Source: Faecalispora jeddahensis (GTDB taxonomy: Bacteria > Bacillota > Clostridia > Oscillospirales > Acutalibacteraceae). Taken from it: DNA of 46,736 nt. Positions 1-8,733 of the stretch are shown piece by piece. The notes under the pieces were generated by a model that worked only from the letters and a program-made list of their open reading frames with translations, had not been told where the DNA came from and did not search any database. The stretch lies in assembly GCF_000577335.1 (NCBI RefSeq), contig NZ_CBYL010000030.1:1-46736 (forward strand), read 5' to 3'. The translations under genes and the position numbers were made by a program. Position 1 is the first letter of the stretch, and each line of letters starts with the position of its first letter.

Positions 1-509
1 CCGGGGCCTTTCTGGTGTTTGGAACTTAAATATCCTCAAAGAACTGTTCACTTTTTCATTTCAACTATATAGCCATAGCCGGGCGCGTTCTTACACAGAC
101 AAGTCCTTTTGTGCCGATTGCCGATTCATAGAAAAGAGCGAGAAATTGATAGGAAAGAGTATCTTACCAATTGTTTCTAAAAAGCGGATCGGGCCTAAAA
201 TCTTTTTGTGTTTTAAATCTTTTTCGATATTGACATAAATTGGAATTAAATGTAATCTTATTTTTACTAACATTTTCTTTCTGTAGAAGGAAAACCATGA
301 GTGTGCCGAACAATAAAAAGCTTTCCATTTTGTAAAAACAAATTAATAGCAGGCCGAGAAAACTGGAAAAAAGATATGCAGAAGTCACTCGAACAATTTG
401 AATCGACAATAGCGTACAGGGTTCTTCTGAAAGGCGAAAATACAAGGGAGCACTTGCTTTATCTAACTGCATATGCCAATACTGCCAATGGGAAGAGAGG
501 TACAACCAG
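1..509. other. Upstream region without a supported gene
   Basis: This stretch is AT-rich with no open reading frame that looks like a protein family. The short frames on either strand have no convincing ribosome binding site and one overlaps the start of the following gene. It probably holds the promoter of the crotonase-family gene, but I could not pick out a clear -35/-10 pair. Confidence 0.4.
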
Positions 510-1322
510 ATGCCGGATTTCATTTATGAGGTAAAGGATCATTTGGCACGCATTACCATGAACCGCCCGGAGCATCTCAATTGTTTCAGTGAGGAGATGA
601 TTCAACTCTGGACAGCTGCACTGGAGGATATCCGTGATCGGGATGATATTTACGTCGTCCTTCTGTCGGGAAACGGCAAGGCGTTTTGCGCAGGGGGAGA
701 TGTAAAGGCCATGGCGGCCGGGGAAGGCTTCTTCGAGAGTAATGACGATATTACTTCCACTGCGCTTGCCCGAAAAAACGTTCTTTGGAGGGGGATTCAG
801 CGCATCCCGCTGATTCTGGAGGAAATCGACAAACCGGTTATCGCGAAGATTCATGGTTCTGCTGTGGGGGCAGGATTGGATATGGCCCTGATGTGCGACA
901 TCCGCATTGCTTCGGAAAGCGCGTCGTTTTCAGAAAGTTATTTCAACGTTGGAATCGTGCCTGGCGACGGCGGCGCCTACTTTTTGCCGCGCCTAGTGGG
1001 GCGGGACAAAGCGCTTGATCTGTTTTTGACGGCACGGGTGCTGAAGGGCGCTGAAGCGGAAAGAATCGGCCTTGTTACACATGTTGTGCCCGATGACCAG
1101 CTGGATGACTATGTTGAACAGTATATTCAGAGGCTGATGGATGCGCCGCAGCAGGCCATGCGGCTGACAAAACGCGCGATTGACCAGAGCGAGCAGAGCA
1201 CGCTGCGCTCCTCACTGGATTTGGTATCTTCCTTCATGGGGATTGTGACCGAGCTGGATAATTACCGCACGCGGACGGCTGCTCTGGTGGAGCGCCTGAA
1301 TCAAAAGTCCAGCAAAAAATAA
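510..1322 (+). CDS. enoyl-CoA hydratase/isomerase (crotonase) family protein
   Basis: A 270-residue crotonase-fold protein, the usual length. The oxyanion-hole segment AFCAGGD (about residues 58-64) and GSAVGAGLDMALMCD (about 115-129) bind the acyl-CoA thioester and stabilise an enolate. The next segment reads NVGIVPGDGG where classical hydratases have PE-x-LLG-x-IPGAGG: by alignment the first catalytic Glu is a Tyr and the second a Asp in the DKALDLFLTA stretch, while an Asp sits in PGDGG. That arrangement is common in crotonase members of uncertain reaction (isomerase, dehydratase or hydratase), so the substrate is not assigned. The start ATG follows a GAGAGG ribosome binding site. It is monocistronic, with a hairpin terminator 40 bases downstream. 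Family certain, reaction unknown. Confidence 0.88.
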   Translation: MPDFIYEVKDHLARITMNRPEHLNCFSEEMIQLWTAALEDIRDRDDIYVVLLSGNGKAFCAGGDVKAMAAGEGFFESNDDITSTALARKNVLWRGIQRIPLILEEIDKPVIAKIHGSAVGAGLDMALMCDIRIASESASFSESYFNVGIVPGDGGAYFLPRLVGRDKALDLFLTARVLKGAEAERIGLVTHVVPDDQLDDYVEQYIQRLMDAPQQAMRLTKRAIDQSEQSTLRSSLDLVSSFMGIVTELDNYRTRTAALVERLNQKSSKK

Positions 1323-1362
1323 TTATCGATTTGTAAGACAATGTATTGTACTTATAGCGAAG

Positions 1363-1398
1363 AACCCGGCTTGCACTGTTGCGCAGGTCGGGTTTTTC
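1363..1398 (+). terminator. intrinsic terminator of the crotonase gene
   Basis: AACCCGGCTTGC and GCAGGTCGGGTT form a 12-bp stem with G-U pairs around an 8-base loop, followed by a run of five T. Confidence 0.75.
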
Positions 1399-1681
1399 GT
1401 CGTCGGGTAGAAGCAAGAGCAGATTACGAACAAATCCGCTCTTACTTTAAACTTTGAAACAAATATACAAAAAGGGAGCCTTTGCAAAAAAACATCACCT
1501 ATGATAGGAACGATCATTTGGGAATACACAATCCCGCCCCTGTTCATATCATTTTTTTCAAATGGACTGAAATAATTAGTATCGGTGTCATAATCGGACT
1601 CACCGAAAAATAAATATTCTTTTTCAAATATTTTTTTATAAAATTTCATATATTTATTAAAAAAATATGGAGGAGAGAATT

Positions 1682-2383
1682 TTGGAACGAAAAGAAAACG
1701 GAAAAAACGATTTGTACTACATATTCCTATGGGGCGCTTTGTGGGGGATATTTGAAGCTACGGTGGGATATTTACTGCATTTGATATCATTTAGTATGAG
1801 CTGGCTCGTATGGTACCCTGTCGCGTGCTTTTTTATGGCGAACGTATACCGCGTCACCAACAAAATATCCTCGATTATATGGGTAGGAATCTTATGCTCG
1901 TCAATCAAACTGCTGAACCTGATGCTGCCGGGGCGTATCGATAAAGTCATCAATCCGGCTATTTCTATTGTTTTTGAAGCTCTGGCAATGGCTGCAATCA
2001 TTTATGTGTTCCAGAGAATGAAAAGTAGAAAATCGAGCAATATCATTCAAAACGCGGGTATGATTCTTCTCATGAACACCGGCTGGCGGTTATTGTACAC
2101 CGTATATTTGCTGTTTATCGTTCCTGACTGGATACGCGAAGTTTCAGTAGTGGCCGATACAGGGAAATTCATCACGTTCTTTGTGGTGCAAAACCTGATG
2201 ACAAGTATTTTGATTACAATCGGATACTACTTTAGAAGTTTCCTTTTCAAACCCATCCGACTGATTGAAAAAAAGATAGATTCTTCTTCAAACCGCATTC
2301 CTCTCCGTCTAAGGCCCGTGATTAGAAGCAGTACCATTTGTATATTGCTTGCTGCAAACATCGCTCTTGATTTATTCCTTTGA
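1682..2383 (+). CDS. multi-pass membrane protein of unknown function
   Basis: An integral membrane protein of about 233 residues with roughly seven hydrophobic segments (approximately residues 12-33, 40-58, 62-82, 90-111, 123-145, 162-183 and 213-230) and a basic loop before the last one. I do not recognise the family. The start is chosen as TTG at 1682, because a strong GGAGGAG ribosome binding site (1669-1675) lies just upstream; an in-frame ATG at 1667 overlaps that site and cannot use it. The aromatic- and Trp-rich first helices (WGALWGIFEATVGYLLH) could suggest a small-molecule or lipid-interacting protein, but nothing decides it. It stands alone between an AT-rich promoter region and a shared terminator. 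Confidence 0.7.
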   Translation: MERKENGKNDLYYIFLWGALWGIFEATVGYLLHLISFSMSWLVWYPVACFFMANVYRVTNKISSIIWVGILCSSIKLLNLMLPGRIDKVINPAISIVFEALAMAAIIYVFQRMKSRKSSNIIQNAGMILLMNTGWRLLYTVYLLFIVPDWIREVSVVADTGKFITFFVVQNLMTSILITIGYYFRSFLFKPIRLIEKKIDSSSNRIPLRLRPVIRSSTICILLAANIALDLFL

Positions 2384-2417
2384 AAAAAACTCCATCCAAA
2401 TTGGATGGAGTTTTTTT
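2383..2417. terminator. bidirectional terminator between convergent genes
   Basis: ACTCCATCCAA and TTGGATGGAGT pair perfectly around one base and are flanked by A7 and T7. It can therefore end transcription from the membrane-protein gene on the plus strand and the ferritin-like gene on the minus strand. Confidence 0.9.
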
Positions 2418-2427
2418 ATCCCGTATT

Positions 2428-3675
2428 TTATACGACAGGAGTCCGGGCAATCTCGGTATTGTCTTTTGTAGTGTCTGTCAGCCCTTGAACAGGGTTCGGC
2501 TTGGATTCCGCGCGGTAATCGACGTTGAATTTGTTTTGATGCTGTACAATCACGTTGTGGCTTGCTACCGCATTCACATCGCTGTTTACGCGATTCTGGT
2601 AAATGAAAAACTCGTGATTCTGCTGGAGCTGATCAACAGGTACAAAATTTTCTCTGTTTGCGGTCAGGCAAATCTGGTCCTTCAGCACCTGCCGGACATA
2701 GTCCCTGGTATCGTGAAACTGTAGGAGCTTCGGGAATTCTCCGCCGGGAATGACTTGCTGCCAGTCTTTCTTTTCATATTGATTTAACAGCTCCACCGCC
2801 TTGTGCAGATGCGAGATTTCCTGCTCCAGATGAAGCTCCCATATCGATTTGACATTGGGGTCCAGTTCATCCTGATAGAAAGAATAGTACAGGTAACATT
2901 CCGTGTATTCATGCAGCAGCAGGTTTTCAAGCCAAGTGGCGTTCGGGTCGAGCAACGAGCCATATTGGCTGACATGCTGTTCCTCGATCATTGCAATTTC
3001 CAAATAAAGCTGCCGGCCCAAATCATTGTAATAGGTGTTGCCGACATTCATATAAAAGTTCATGGTCTGCTGCTCGCCGGCCGTAATGATCAGCGTGTTC
3101 AGCATCGTGCGGATATCCGCCGTTTTAAAGTCGACAGGATGCTTGACGGATTCATACGGGAACCGGTGTTCAGCGATTGTCGGGCGCCCCGGGGTGATAT
3201 CCACATAACTTTTCACCAGCTGCTGGGCGGGTATCTGGGAATCCAGATCAAGAAGATTGGAGTAGCGGTATAAGTGGTCAAAATCTTCTAAAAGGGCAAA
3301 GTCCAGGGCTTGTTTTACGTAGCTGTTCGGCTCATTTTGTGCCAGCCATGCAGTCAAATCGACAGCGACATGCTCATACCCGATGGTCGTTTCCAGTTGT
3401 GTCTCATCGATCGGCTTGAGCCAGTTGATGCGTTTTTGCTGCTGCTGCTCCACACGGCGGGACAGAGCCAATTCGCGCCGCAAATCATTATTGGGACAGT
3501 TTCGGTGGAATTGATGCTTGAACAATGCGGCTTCTACTTCAATTCCATTCATCAGTATGATGCGAACCTTCGTATAGGGGTCGACTGTCATTTTGTTATA
3601 GGGCGTCGGGTACACAGAGGACCAGTTAAGAATGCCGTCTGCAACATTACCAGGCTTTTGTTGAAAGGGGTTCAT
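2428..3675 (-). CDS. large ferritin-like-domain protein, function unknown
   Basis: A 415-residue soluble protein without a signal peptide. Its centre has the hallmarks of a ferritin-like helical di-iron fold: Glu/His pairs in amphipathic helices at E101, E130-x3-H134 (LLEDFDHLYRY), E201, E231-x2-H234 (IEEQHVSQY), E256/E259 (LHEYTECYLYYSF) and E286-x2-H289 (LEQEISHLHKA). At 415 residues it is much longer than ferritin or rubrerythrin (about 140-190), with N- and C-terminal extensions rich in Asn and Gln. Such long ferritin-like proteins occur in spore-forming Firmicutes, some linked to the spore coat; that role is an inference here. It is monocistronic and convergent with the preceding gene. 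Metal binding is predicted from spacing only. Confidence 0.75.
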   Translation of the reverse strand: MNPFQQKPGNVADGILNWSSVYPTPYNKMTVDPYTKVRIILMNGIEVEAALFKHQFHRNCPNNDLRRELALSRRVEQQQQKRINWLKPIDETQLETTIGYEHVAVDLTAWLAQNEPNSYVKQALDFALLEDFDHLYRYSNLLDLDSQIPAQQLVKSYVDITPGRPTIAEHRFPYESVKHPVDFKTADIRTMLNTLIITAGEQQTMNFYMNVGNTYYNDLGRQLYLEIAMIEEQHVSQYGSLLDPNATWLENLLLHEYTECYLYYSFYQDELDPNVKSIWELHLEQEISHLHKAVELLNQYEKKDWQQVIPGGEFPKLLQFHDTRDYVRQVLKDQICLTANRENFVPVDQLQQNHEFFIYQNRVNSDVNAVASHNVIVQHQNKFNVDYRAESKPNPVQGLTDTTKDNTEIARTPVV

Positions 3676-3774
3676 CGTTTCAATCCTTCTTTCTTTTGTC
3701 TTTCCTACATTTTTTCTATAATTTTTGGAAATATACGATTAAGAAAGATCAAACTGATACAAAGTTGGTGTGAT

Positions 3775-6105
3775 ATGGTTACGTCCATCGGAAAAAGCAT
3801 ACAGCGTAAGGATGCGTGGGAGAAGGTCACCGGTTTCGCCCAATATACGGATGATTTTCCCACTACGGGGGTGCTTTGCGCCAGACTGCTCACAAGCCCA
3901 TATGGACATGCCCGTATTCTGAAGATCGATACGGCCAAGGCTTCGGCGGTCAAAGGGGTAAAATCGATCCTGACGGGTGACGATTTTAAGGAATTGCACG
4001 GCCCTTTGCTCTTGGATCGTCCCGCCCTGGCGCAGAATGTGGTGAGATATGCCGGGGAACCGGTCGCCCTTGTGGTCGCACAGGAGGAATCCGTCGCAGA
4101 GCGTGCGGTTCGGCTGATCGAAGTGGAATATGAACCTCTTCCGGTTTTATTAACGCCTTCCGAGTCTTTGTCGCAAGGCGCTGTTTTGATTCATGAAAAA
4201 GTAACCGGATATAAAAGAATGCTGACGGATATCTACCCCGAAGAAGGAACCAATATCGCCAGCCGTTACCATATACAGAAGGGCAATGCCGCGGAAGCAT
4301 TGAAAAAATGTGAATATATCGTCCAAAAGCAATTCTCTTTGCCGCCTTCCGACCACCTCGCAATGGAGGTGCGTACGGCGCGCGCGGAAATCAGTTCAGA
4401 CGGCCAGGTGCAGATCATGACGTCCTCTCAGTCACCCTATGCGGTGCGTCAGCAGATATCGGGCGCATTCATGATACCTGCCGGGCAGATACAGGTGACA
4501 GTCCCCTTTATCGGCGGCGGGTTTGGGGGAAAATCTGCCGTCATGTTGGAAATACTGGCGTTTTTGGCTTCCAAAAGTGTAGGGGGCAAGGCGGTTCGCC
4601 TGATCATCACACGGGAGCAGGATATGGCCGCTCCGCCGAGCCGGATCGGGCTGGAGGCAGATATTACAATCGGCGCGGACAAAGATGGGAAGATCCAGGC
4701 GGCTCAGATGATCTTCCGCCTGGACTGCGGTGCATATACCGATATTTCGCCGTATATGGCAAAGGCCATTGCGGCAGACTGCACCGGTCCTTATCATATG
4801 GAACATGTGTTGTGCGATTCCCTGTGCGTGTATACCAATCATACTTATGCAACCGCTTACCGAAGCTTTGCGCACGAATCCTACACCTTCTGCATGGAGC
4901 GGGTGATCGATCTTTTGGCAAAGCGTTGTGGGTGGGACCCCCTGGAGTTCCGTTACCGCAACGCGATTCACGCAGGCAGCACCACCCCCACGCAGGTACC
5001 GTATACCGAAAGCCTGATCGGCGATTTGAGAAAATGCCTCAGTAGGGCAAGGCAGCTCTCGTTATGGGATGCCGGGAGCAGAACCGCAATCAAGCAGAAT
5101 ACGGTGAAAGCAAAGGGAATCGCCTGCTTTTGGAAGACCGAAAATCCCCCTACCGATGCTATTTCGGGGGCCACCGTCACCTTTAACACAGATGGGAGTG
5201 TCAATCTGGTTACCGGGGTTGTCGAGATGGGTTCCAATGGCCAGACCCATCTGGCTCAGATCCTCGCGGAAAAATTGGGTATCCCCTGCGAAAAGGTACA
5301 CGTGGTGCTGAGCGTTGATACCCGTGCAGCTCCGGAGCATTGGAAAACGGTGGCGAGCCTGACCGAATATATGGCCGGGAAGGCTGTTTTGCGTGCTGCC
5401 GACGATCTGCTGCAGCAGCTTCGAAGCAACGGGTCACAGGTCTTTGGCTGCCCGATTTCAGACATCGAGGTGTCTCACGGGCGCGTTTATTCCATTCGGA
5501 ATCCGGAGCGCTTCATCGAGTTCAAGGATATTGCGCAGGGGTATCAGGCGCCTGACGGAACGTCGATCGGCGAGCCGGTGCTGGGGAGGGGCGGAATGAT
5601 GCTCAAGGGCCTCAGCATGCTCGATCCCCAAACGGGGAAAGGGAAAACGGGGCCTGCGTGGACGCTCGGCGCTCAGGTGGTGGAGGTCGAAGCAGACATC
5701 ACGACCTTCAGCTATCGTATCCTCTCCGCTTTAACTGTGATGGATGTCGGGAAAGTAATCAATCCGGAATCGATGCGCTCCATGGTAGCGGGCGGAATGG
5801 CAATGGGAATGAGCATGGCAAGCCGGGAAGCCGCTTCTTATGACAGTCAGGGGGTACCGCAGGCACCGACTCTGCGCACCTATAAGCTGATGCATATTGG
5901 GCAGGAGCCGGATTATCAGGTGGACTTTGTGGAAACGCCGCAGGACGATTCCCCCTATGGAATGCGCAGCTATGCCGAACATGGGCTTATTGCCATTCCG
6001 GCCGCGCTTGGGAACGCTCTGTCCAATGCGTTCGGGATAGAAGAGGTAACGCTGCCGCTGACTCCGGAAAATATATGGAAAGCATCACAGAAGGAGAAAC
6101 CATGA
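3775..6105 (+). CDS. molybdenum hydroxylase, molybdopterin-binding large subunit (xanthine dehydrogenase family)
   Basis: A 776-residue catalytic subunit of the xanthine oxidase/CO dehydrogenase family. It would bind molybdopterin and hydroxylate a substrate with water, passing electrons to the 2Fe-2S and FAD partners encoded next. The cofactor loop GGGFGGK lies near residues 247-253, an AYRSFAHE loop stands where xanthine dehydrogenases have a RGFG-type motif, and EMGSNGQTH follows. Near the C-terminus GMRSYAEHG carries Glu735, the expected active-site base, instead of the usual GxGE context. The frame is open far upstream, but the protein aligns only from ATG 3775 (MVTSIGKSIQRKDAWEKVTG); the ribosome binding site is weak (GGTG). 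Its TGA overlaps the next ATG. Substrate (purine, nicotinate-type heterocycle or other) is undetermined. Confidence 0.88.
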   Translation: MVTSIGKSIQRKDAWEKVTGFAQYTDDFPTTGVLCARLLTSPYGHARILKIDTAKASAVKGVKSILTGDDFKELHGPLLLDRPALAQNVVRYAGEPVALVVAQEESVAERAVRLIEVEYEPLPVLLTPSESLSQGAVLIHEKVTGYKRMLTDIYPEEGTNIASRYHIQKGNAAEALKKCEYIVQKQFSLPPSDHLAMEVRTARAEISSDGQVQIMTSSQSPYAVRQQISGAFMIPAGQIQVTVPFIGGGFGGKSAVMLEILAFLASKSVGGKAVRLIITREQDMAAPPSRIGLEADITIGADKDGKIQAAQMIFRLDCGAYTDISPYMAKAIAADCTGPYHMEHVLCDSLCVYTNHTYATAYRSFAHESYTFCMERVIDLLAKRCGWDPLEFRYRNAIHAGSTTPTQVPYTESLIGDLRKCLSRARQLSLWDAGSRTAIKQNTVKAKGIACFWKTENPPTDAISGATVTFNTDGSVNLVTGVVEMGSNGQTHLAQILAEKLGIPCEKVHVVLSVDTRAAPEHWKTVASLTEYMAGKAVLRAADDLLQQLRSNGSQVFGCPISDIEVSHGRVYSIRNPERFIEFKDIAQGYQAPDGTSIGEPVLGRGGMMLKGLSMLDPQTGKGKTGPAWTLGAQVVEVEADITTFSYRILSALTVMDVGKVINPESMRSMVAGGMAMGMSMASREAASYDSQGVPQAPTLRTYKLMHIGQEPDYQVDFVETPQDDSPYGMRSYAEHGLIAIPAALGNALSNAFGIEEVTLPLTPENIWKASQKEKP

Positions 6106-6941
6106 TTCCATTTGATTTTGTTTATTGTCGGCCCGATACGCTGAACGAAGTGACAGACACATTCAAACGGTATCAAAACGAAAATAAAAAGGCCATTTGC
6201 TATGGCGGCGGGTCTGAAATCATTACGATGTGCCGGGTAAGCAGCATTCATCCCGACGTGGTCGTCGATATCAAAAACATTCCCGAATGCAGGGTTTTAG
6301 AAAAAGACAATTTCTTTTTGAATATCGGGGCGGCCTGCACGCTCAACCAGATCAAGGAATCAAAGCTGTTTCCGCTGCTGGGGCTTGCCTGCGGCCGGAT
6401 CGCGGATCACACCAATCAATGCAGAATCACGTTGGGCGGGAATCTGTGCGGTACCATTATTTATCGTGAGACGAGCCTGCCGCTGCTGTTATCCGACGCA
6501 GAGGTGACCACCAGCGGGCTGGATGGAATTCGGCGGGTTCCTTTTCAGAACATCTTTGACGGCAGAGTCCGGCTAAAGGAAGGGGAATGGATCGTACAGG
6601 TGCATATTCCCGTGTGGGCACTGCAGGCGCGTCATGCCCATATCAAAAAGACCACGCAGGAAAAAATCGATTATCCGCTGGTCAATGTCACCGCGATCTG
6701 GAAGGATGACGTCCTGCGTACGGCGTTTTCCGGAATCTGCTCCCGGCCTTTCCGCAGCAGTCAGATAGAGGCTGTGCTGAACGATCATGGGCTCTCGCCC
6801 GAGATTCGCGCGGAAAAAGCGGCTGAATTATTGCCGGAGCCGCCTTATCATGACGTGGAAGGCTCGAGTGAGTACCGGGCCTTTGTATTCAGGAACACAT
6901 TGTGCGAGTTGTTGGAGGCATGGCAGAATGATAGAGCTTGA
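6102..6941 (+). CDS. molybdenum hydroxylase, FAD-binding subunit
   Basis: A 279-residue CoxM/XdhB-type flavoprotein that relays electrons from the iron-sulfur subunit to an acceptor. The N-terminal half has the FAD-binding pattern: AICYGGGSEI (about residues 28-37), then a Gly/Asn-rich segment ITLGGNLCGTIIYRETSLPLLL (about 108-129) that matches the family's IGGNxxxxxPxxD-type loop. The C-terminal half is the CO-dehydrogenase flavoprotein C-terminal domain. ATG 6102 overlaps the stop of the large subunit as ATGA and has an AAGGAGA ribosome binding site, so the two are translationally coupled. It overlaps the next gene by 14 bases. Confidence 0.86.
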   Translation: MIPFDFVYCRPDTLNEVTDTFKRYQNENKKAICYGGGSEIITMCRVSSIHPDVVVDIKNIPECRVLEKDNFFLNIGAACTLNQIKESKLFPLLGLACGRIADHTNQCRITLGGNLCGTIIYRETSLPLLLSDAEVTTSGLDGIRRVPFQNIFDGRVRLKEGEWIVQVHIPVWALQARHAHIKKTTQEKIDYPLVNVTAIWKDDVLRTAFSGICSRPFRSSQIEAVLNDHGLSPEIRAEKAAELLPEPPYHDVEGSSEYRAFVFRNTLCELLEAWQNDRA

Positions 6942-7416
6942 GGGAAAAACAGTCATATCGCTCAATGTAAACGGGGATTCTCACGAGGTAATGGTGAGAC
7001 CCTCCGACATCCTGCTGGATGTATTAAGGGAACAGCTCGGGCTGACCAGTGCGAAGGCCGGGTGCAAAAACGGCGACTGCGGCGCCTGCACGGTGATGGT
7101 CGACGGCTGGCCGGCAAAATCCTGTCTTATGCTGGCGGTGGAGGCTCAGGATAAAAAAATCATCACAGTAGAGGGGCTCGGCGGCAAAGCGGCCGTACAA
7201 AAAGCCTTCGTGGAGGCAAACGCATTTCAGTGCGGGTACTGCACCTCCGGGTTTTTAATGGTGTGTCATGCGTTGATGACGCAGCACCCTGTCATGCCGG
7301 ACGAAATTGTCATAGAAGAATGGCTGCAGTCCAACCTGTGCCGCTGTACCAGTTATCAGGAGATCAGAAAAGCGGTTCATTTGATGTATGATTCTTTGCA
7401 GGCCGCTGACGTTTGA
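6928..7416 (+). CDS. molybdenum hydroxylase, 2Fe-2S small subunit
   Basis: A 162-residue iron-sulfur subunit with two 2Fe-2S domains. The plant-ferredoxin-like N-terminal cluster motif is CKNGDCGACTVMVDG-x-C (about residues 47-69), and the C-terminal four-helix cluster has CGYCTSGFLM and NLCRCTSYQ, the standard pair for this enzyme family. ATG 6928 is chosen because GGAGGC lies nine bases upstream inside the end of the FAD gene. The order Mo-FAD-FeS and the overlaps show one operon for one heterotrimeric enzyme. An imperfect hairpin (CTTTCC/GGAAAG, 7429-7475) downstream may be the operon's end. Confidence 0.92.
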   Translation: MIELEGKTVISLNVNGDSHEVMVRPSDILLDVLREQLGLTSAKAGCKNGDCGACTVMVDGWPAKSCLMLAVEAQDKKIITVEGLGGKAAVQKAFVEANAFQCGYCTSGFLMVCHALMTQHPVMPDEIVIEEWLQSNLCRCTSYQEIRKAVHLMYDSLQAADV

Positions 7417-7542
7417 ATCAGGCGTGCCACTTTCCCTACCCGCAAGCTGTTTTGATAGCGGCAAGGGACAGGAAAGAGCGGCATAAGACGAGATTTTCCG
7501 TTACTACACGATTCTGATACAAGTTTGGGGGATGCTTTGAGT

Positions 7543-8442
7543 ATGCCAATTCATGAGGAGATGCTGAGTATCACGTATGCCTGGGCAATCGGGCTGGGAA
7601 TTGTGGTGGGCACGATTGCGCGCGCCATTACGCTGGTGGTGGATTACCGTCAGACGCCAACTTACCCTGACGGCCAGTTTATCCATCTGTTTGCCGGGTT
7701 TATTGCCGCTGCGCTGGGGGCCGTCGCCATCCCCGCGCTGCTGGAAAAGGATTACGCGGCCTTTACTTTTCTGGCATTGGCGGTGCAGCATTTTCGGGAT
7801 ATCCGCAAAATGGAGCAGGAGAGTTTAGATAACTTGGAGCTTTCCGGATATGCCCGCCGCGGGGACGCGTATATCGACGGGATTTCAAAAACCTATGAGG
7901 CGCGAAACTACATTTCGATGATTTCCTCCATGATCGCATCCTCTGTTGTGCTGTTGATGGAGAGTCTGCCGCGCGCTCTTGCGGTGATCACGGCCGCCGC
8001 GCTGGGGATGCTGTCGGTATTTTTGCTCAAGCGGTTTACGCGCGGAAAACGGGTGGGGGATATCTGTGTCGTTCAGCAGGGGAAGATTCAGATACAGGGC
8101 TCCAAATTATTTGTCGACGATGTTTACGTTACCGGTGCGGCAGGCTCGCCTGTAGCGCGGGAATTATTTCTCCAACAGGGACTGGGCGTTGTGATTACCC
8201 CCAAAAAAGAGCAGTTTCGCGCCACGTTGGAAAACGCCGGGCAGCGGCAGGCCATTTTGTATGAGGCGGCCAGCACCCTGGGTGTCAAGACGTATCAGTA
8301 TGTCAAGCGCAGCGTGGAGCAGGATAAGATGGTGATCGCTTTGGTGCCGGTTGACCGCGATATCGGGCGGATGATAGCGGCGATCCAAAATACGCCCGTG
8401 TTGGAAAACAGCCGCAAGGTACGAAGGATCATGTCCCGTTAG
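7543..8442 (+). CDS. YIEGIA-family membrane protein
   Basis: A protein of about 299 residues matching the YIEGIA family of spore-forming Firmicutes, named after a conserved motif that reads YIDGIS here (about residues 107-112). The N-terminal half has membrane segments (about residues 10-30, 46-66, 69-85 and 127-160); the C-terminal half, beginning near KRVGDICVVQQGKIQI, is soluble and strongly conserved in look. Family role is poorly defined; distribution points to sporulation. The start is uncertain: GGGGGA (7527-7532) could serve TTG 7537 or ATG 7543, and TTG 7525 is also in frame. The next small gene starts 23 bases after its stop and is probably its partner. Confidence 0.8.
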   Translation: MPIHEEMLSITYAWAIGLGIVVGTIARAITLVVDYRQTPTYPDGQFIHLFAGFIAAALGAVAIPALLEKDYAAFTFLALAVQHFRDIRKMEQESLDNLELSGYARRGDAYIDGISKTYEARNYISMISSMIASSVVLLMESLPRALAVITAAALGMLSVFLLKRFTRGKRVGDICVVQQGKIQIQGSKLFVDDVYVTGAAGSPVARELFLQQGLGVVITPKKEQFRATLENAGQRQAILYEAASTLGVKTYQYVKRSVEQDKMVIALVPVDRDIGRMIAAIQNTPVLENSRKVRRIMSR

Positions 8443-8465
8443 AGATCAGGAAAGGAATGAGGAAA

Positions 8466-8657
8466 ATGACAAACGACCCGCAGATTCTGGTGTACTTTAC
8501 AAATCAGCCGGATCAAATTGTCGGCGGGGACCCGCTGTGCCTGCACATTCAGGATCAGGAGCAGCGCGAGCAGATGATTGTGGAAATGGCCAGGTTATTT
8601 GAAGCCGGTGTGGTTCATCTTCCGAACGGCGACGCAATGATTGTAATGGGATTATGA
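8466..8657 (+). CDS. small partner protein of the YIEGIA family (capping complex subunit type)
   Basis: A 63-residue acidic soluble protein (MTNDPQILVYFTNQPDQIVG...) with a predicted beta strand, a central helix around REQMIVEMARLFEAG and a final strand. Small proteins of this kind are recurrently encoded directly after YIEGIA genes and are named by that association; I recall the name rather than being able to search it. Of two in-frame ATGs, 8466 is chosen because AAAGGA (8451-8456) is nine bases upstream, whereas ATG 8457 touches that site. It is cotranscribed with the previous gene. Confidence 0.7.
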   Translation: MTNDPQILVYFTNQPDQIVGGDPLCLHIQDQEQREQMIVEMARLFEAGVVHLPNGDAMIVMGL

Positions 8658-8733
8658 TCGAAAGGAAAAGGTTGGCAAAAAACAATTTGACATTTTTCGC
8701 TCTCCGTTTTATTCTGTGAATGGGGTGAATGAA

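Noticed and set aside
164-523. A 119-codon minus-strand frame upstream of the crotonase gene
   Set aside because: It overlaps the crotonase start, lacks a ribosome binding site and shows no recognisable domain.
3310-3774. N-terminal extension of the molybdenum hydroxylase large subunit
   Set aside because: The extra 155 codons are the reverse complement of the ferritin-like gene; the protein family starts at ATG 3775.
8697-8702. TTGACA before the DsbA-like gene as a promoter
   Set aside because: No -10 box at a workable distance.
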